The translations under genes were made by a program, and so were the position numbers. The notes below the pieces were generated by a model. The model had not been told where the DNA came from. It ran no database searches and saw only the letters and a list, made by a program, of their open reading frames with translations. From positions 1 through 6,547 of the forward strand of contig CAZJDV010000115.1 of assembly GCA_964544865.1 (NCBI GenBank): a DNA stretch of 6,547 bases. The letters are read 5' to 3'. This DNA is from CAZJDV01 sp964544865 (GTDB lineage: Bacteria; Chloroflexota; Dehalococcoidia; Lucifugimonadales; CAJWER01). This document shows, piece by piece, positions 5,405 through 6,547 of this stretch (position 1 is the stretch's first letter; the number at the start of each line of letters is the position of its first letter).

Positions 5405-6433
5405 ATGGCGGATAAGAAGCTGCGGGCAGGGGTGATCGGGGCGAGACTCGGCGCCAGCCACGCCTACGCATATGCGAACGCGCCGGAGTACGAGCTAGTC
5501 GCCGTGTGCGACCTGTTTCCCGATGTGATCGACGAGCTCTGGGAGAAGGCCCGGCTAGAGCGGGACTCGGCGCGCACATACACCGATTACAAGGAGATGT
5601 TCGCAAAAGAGAGCCTCGACGTCGTCAGCGTCGTAGTGCCTGACCACCTGCACACGGACCCGGTCTGCGACGCCTCCGACTCCGGCGTCAAGGGCATTTT
5701 CTGCGAGAAGCCAATGACCATTAACATCGAAGACGCCGACCGCATCGTCAGCACCGTGGAGCGCAACGGCACCAGGATGTCTGTGGACCATACCCGCAGC
5801 TTCGTCCCCAACTACCGGGCAGCCCGCGAATCGGTCCGCAACGGCGACCTGGGCGACTTGACCCGCATCGTGGCCCACATGGGCGGGCACAGATCGATGT
5901 TGTTCCGAAACGGGACCCACGCCGTCGACCTCATCGGCTTTTTCGCGGACGCGAGGCCGCAGTGGGTGCTCGCCGTCCACGAGCGGGGCTTCGAGGACTA
6001 CGGTACCATGTACAAGGGCGAGGGGGGCAAGGACCCGGCTCTCGACCCGGGCTCGACGCTGATCATCGAGTACGCCAACGGTGTCCGGGCCATCTTGAAC
6101 TCCGCGAAGATGACTCCGGCCGTCAATGAGATCGACCTGATGGGCCCCAGTGGGCGGATCAGGCTGGACGATAAATCCAGTGCTCGTTGGCTCACGGACG
6201 AGGTGGAGGGTCCACTGACCCTTGACCCAACCTTCGACCACCTCGGCTACCCCGGCTTCTTTGGAGATGCCCTGGTGCCTGCCGTCAAGGAGATGGCCCA
6301 GATGGTGTGGAACGGGGCCGAGAGCAGCTCGCCGCCGCGCCGCGCCCGCGATACGCTGGAGATCATGCTCGGTGCGTTGCTCTCCCAGGACCGCGGCAAC
6401 GTGCGGGTGGACCTGCCATTGCCCAGGCCTTAG
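5405..6433 (+). CDS. Gfo/Idh/MocA family NAD(P)-dependent oxidoreductase
   Basis: This 342-residue protein belongs to the family of cytoplasmic NAD(P)-dependent sugar and inositol dehydrogenases and related oxidoreductases. Its length is typical. The N-terminal Rossmann half has GVIGARLGASHA (9-20), then VAVCD ending in Asp36, which suggests NAD rather than NADP. VVVPDHLH (76-83) and the family signature CEKP (100-103, with catalytic-type Lys102) follow. The C-terminal alpha/beta half includes VDHTRSF (127-133) and GTHAVDL (170-176), whose His172 and Asp175 sit where the family's substrate-contacting Asp-x-x-x-His region lies. The glycine motif is unusual: it reads GxxxG, one residue shorter than the normal GxGxxG. 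The gene has its own extended -10 promoter and a strong GGAGG. It is divergent from the broken lipoprotein gene. The substrate cannot be inferred. The reading frame is clean from start to TAG. Confidence 0.92.
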   Translation: MADKKLRAGVIGARLGASHAYAYANAPEYELVAVCDLFPDVIDELWEKARLERDSARTYTDYKEMFAKESLDVVSVVVPDHLHTDPVCDASDSGVKGIFCEKPMTINIEDADRIVSTVERNGTRMSVDHTRSFVPNYRAARESVRNGDLGDLTRIVAHMGGHRSMLFRNGTHAVDLIGFFADARPQWVLAVHERGFEDYGTMYKGEGGKDPALDPGSTLIIEYANGVRAILNSAKMTPAVNEIDLMGPSGRIRLDDKSSARWLTDEVEGPLTLDPTFDHLGYPGFFGDALVPAVKEMAQMVWNGAESSSPPRRARDTLEIMLGALLSQDRGNVRVDLPLPRP

Positions 6434-6434
6434 C

Positions 6435-6492
6435 CCGCGGGCGTCGCGCAGCAACTGTCCGGTACTCGGCGTCGTCCGGACGTGGCCCGCGG
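6435..6492. repeat. nested inverted repeats after the oxidoreductase gene
   Basis: Directly after the stop codon CCGCGGGC (6435-6442) pairs with GCCCGCGG (6485-6492). Inside this, GTCCGG (6457-6462) pairs with CCGGAC (6476-6481). Together they make a two-part GC-rich stem. No T tract follows, so it is not a standard intrinsic terminator. It could protect the 3' end of the mRNA or slow the polymerase. The remaining bases to 6547 show nothing I can name. Confidence 0.35.
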
Positions 6493-6547
6493 AGTGACCT
6501 GCCCCCAATAGTTGTACCACTTCTTATGTTAGTGCAACCGCGCTCAT

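Noticed and set aside
669..6433. A catabolic operon linking the dioxygenase and the Gfo/Idh/MocA oxidoreductase
   Set aside because: The genes are on opposite strands, almost 4 kb apart with unrelated genes between, and each has its own promoter.
5555..6520. Long minus-strand open frame opposite the oxidoreductase (321 codons)
   Set aside because: The composition is His/Val/Arg-rich without a family pattern, and it lies opposite a clearly real gene with promoter and Shine-Dalgarno.
1..6547. CRISPR array, tRNA genes, IS ends or prophage
   Set aside because: I found no regularly spaced repeats, no cloverleaf with a GTTCRA-type T-loop in a proper context, no transposase or integrase motifs and no terminal inverted repeats with target duplications.

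Overview
The window is GC-rich bacterial chromosomal DNA (about 60% G+C by eye). It has short intergenic gaps, Shine-Dalgarno sites and sigma70-like promoters. The gene set is a DUF2339-type membrane protein tail, a phytanoyl-CoA dioxygenase relative, a DEAD-box RNA helicase, a GNAT acetyltransferase, a lipoprotein and a Gfo/Idh/MocA oxidoreductase. This mix fits an environmental heterotroph such as a SAR202-like or other Chloroflexota member, but that placement is an inference from gene content, not a sequence comparison. No phage, IS element, CRISPR array, rRNA or tRNA is visible.

Layout from left to right: the C-terminal end of a DUF2339-like integral membrane protein (3-182, +); a poorly coding stretch with one doubtful membrane ORF (213-566, +); a phytanoyl-CoA dioxygenase family gene on the minus strand (1657-669) with intact iron ligands but a frameshift near its N-terminus; a divergent intergenic region with promoters facing both ways; a complete DEAD-box helicase (2120-3484, +); a frameshifted GNAT acetyltransferase (3727-4313, +); a minus-strand secreted lipoprotein gene (4994-4282) broken by an in-frame TAG and a frameshift; another divergent intergenic region; and a complete Gfo/Idh/MocA oxidoreductase (5405-6433, +) with a clear promoter and ribosome binding site.

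The genes do not form one operon. Orientation changes at almost every gene, and each of the intact units appears to have its own promoter. Three of the five full genes are disrupted while the helicase and oxidoreductase frames are clean. This means either local gene decay or indel errors in the underlying assembly.

The most interesting signal is in front of the helicase. A promoter-like pair (2034-2062) is followed by an 11-bp hairpin plus a seven-T tract (2101-2138), the form of an intrinsic terminator. It lies across the first ATG of the helicase frame. This looks like a transcription attenuator in the helicase leader, or a roughly 70-nt small RNA just upstream, and it suggests that the helicase really starts further downstream, near 2195.
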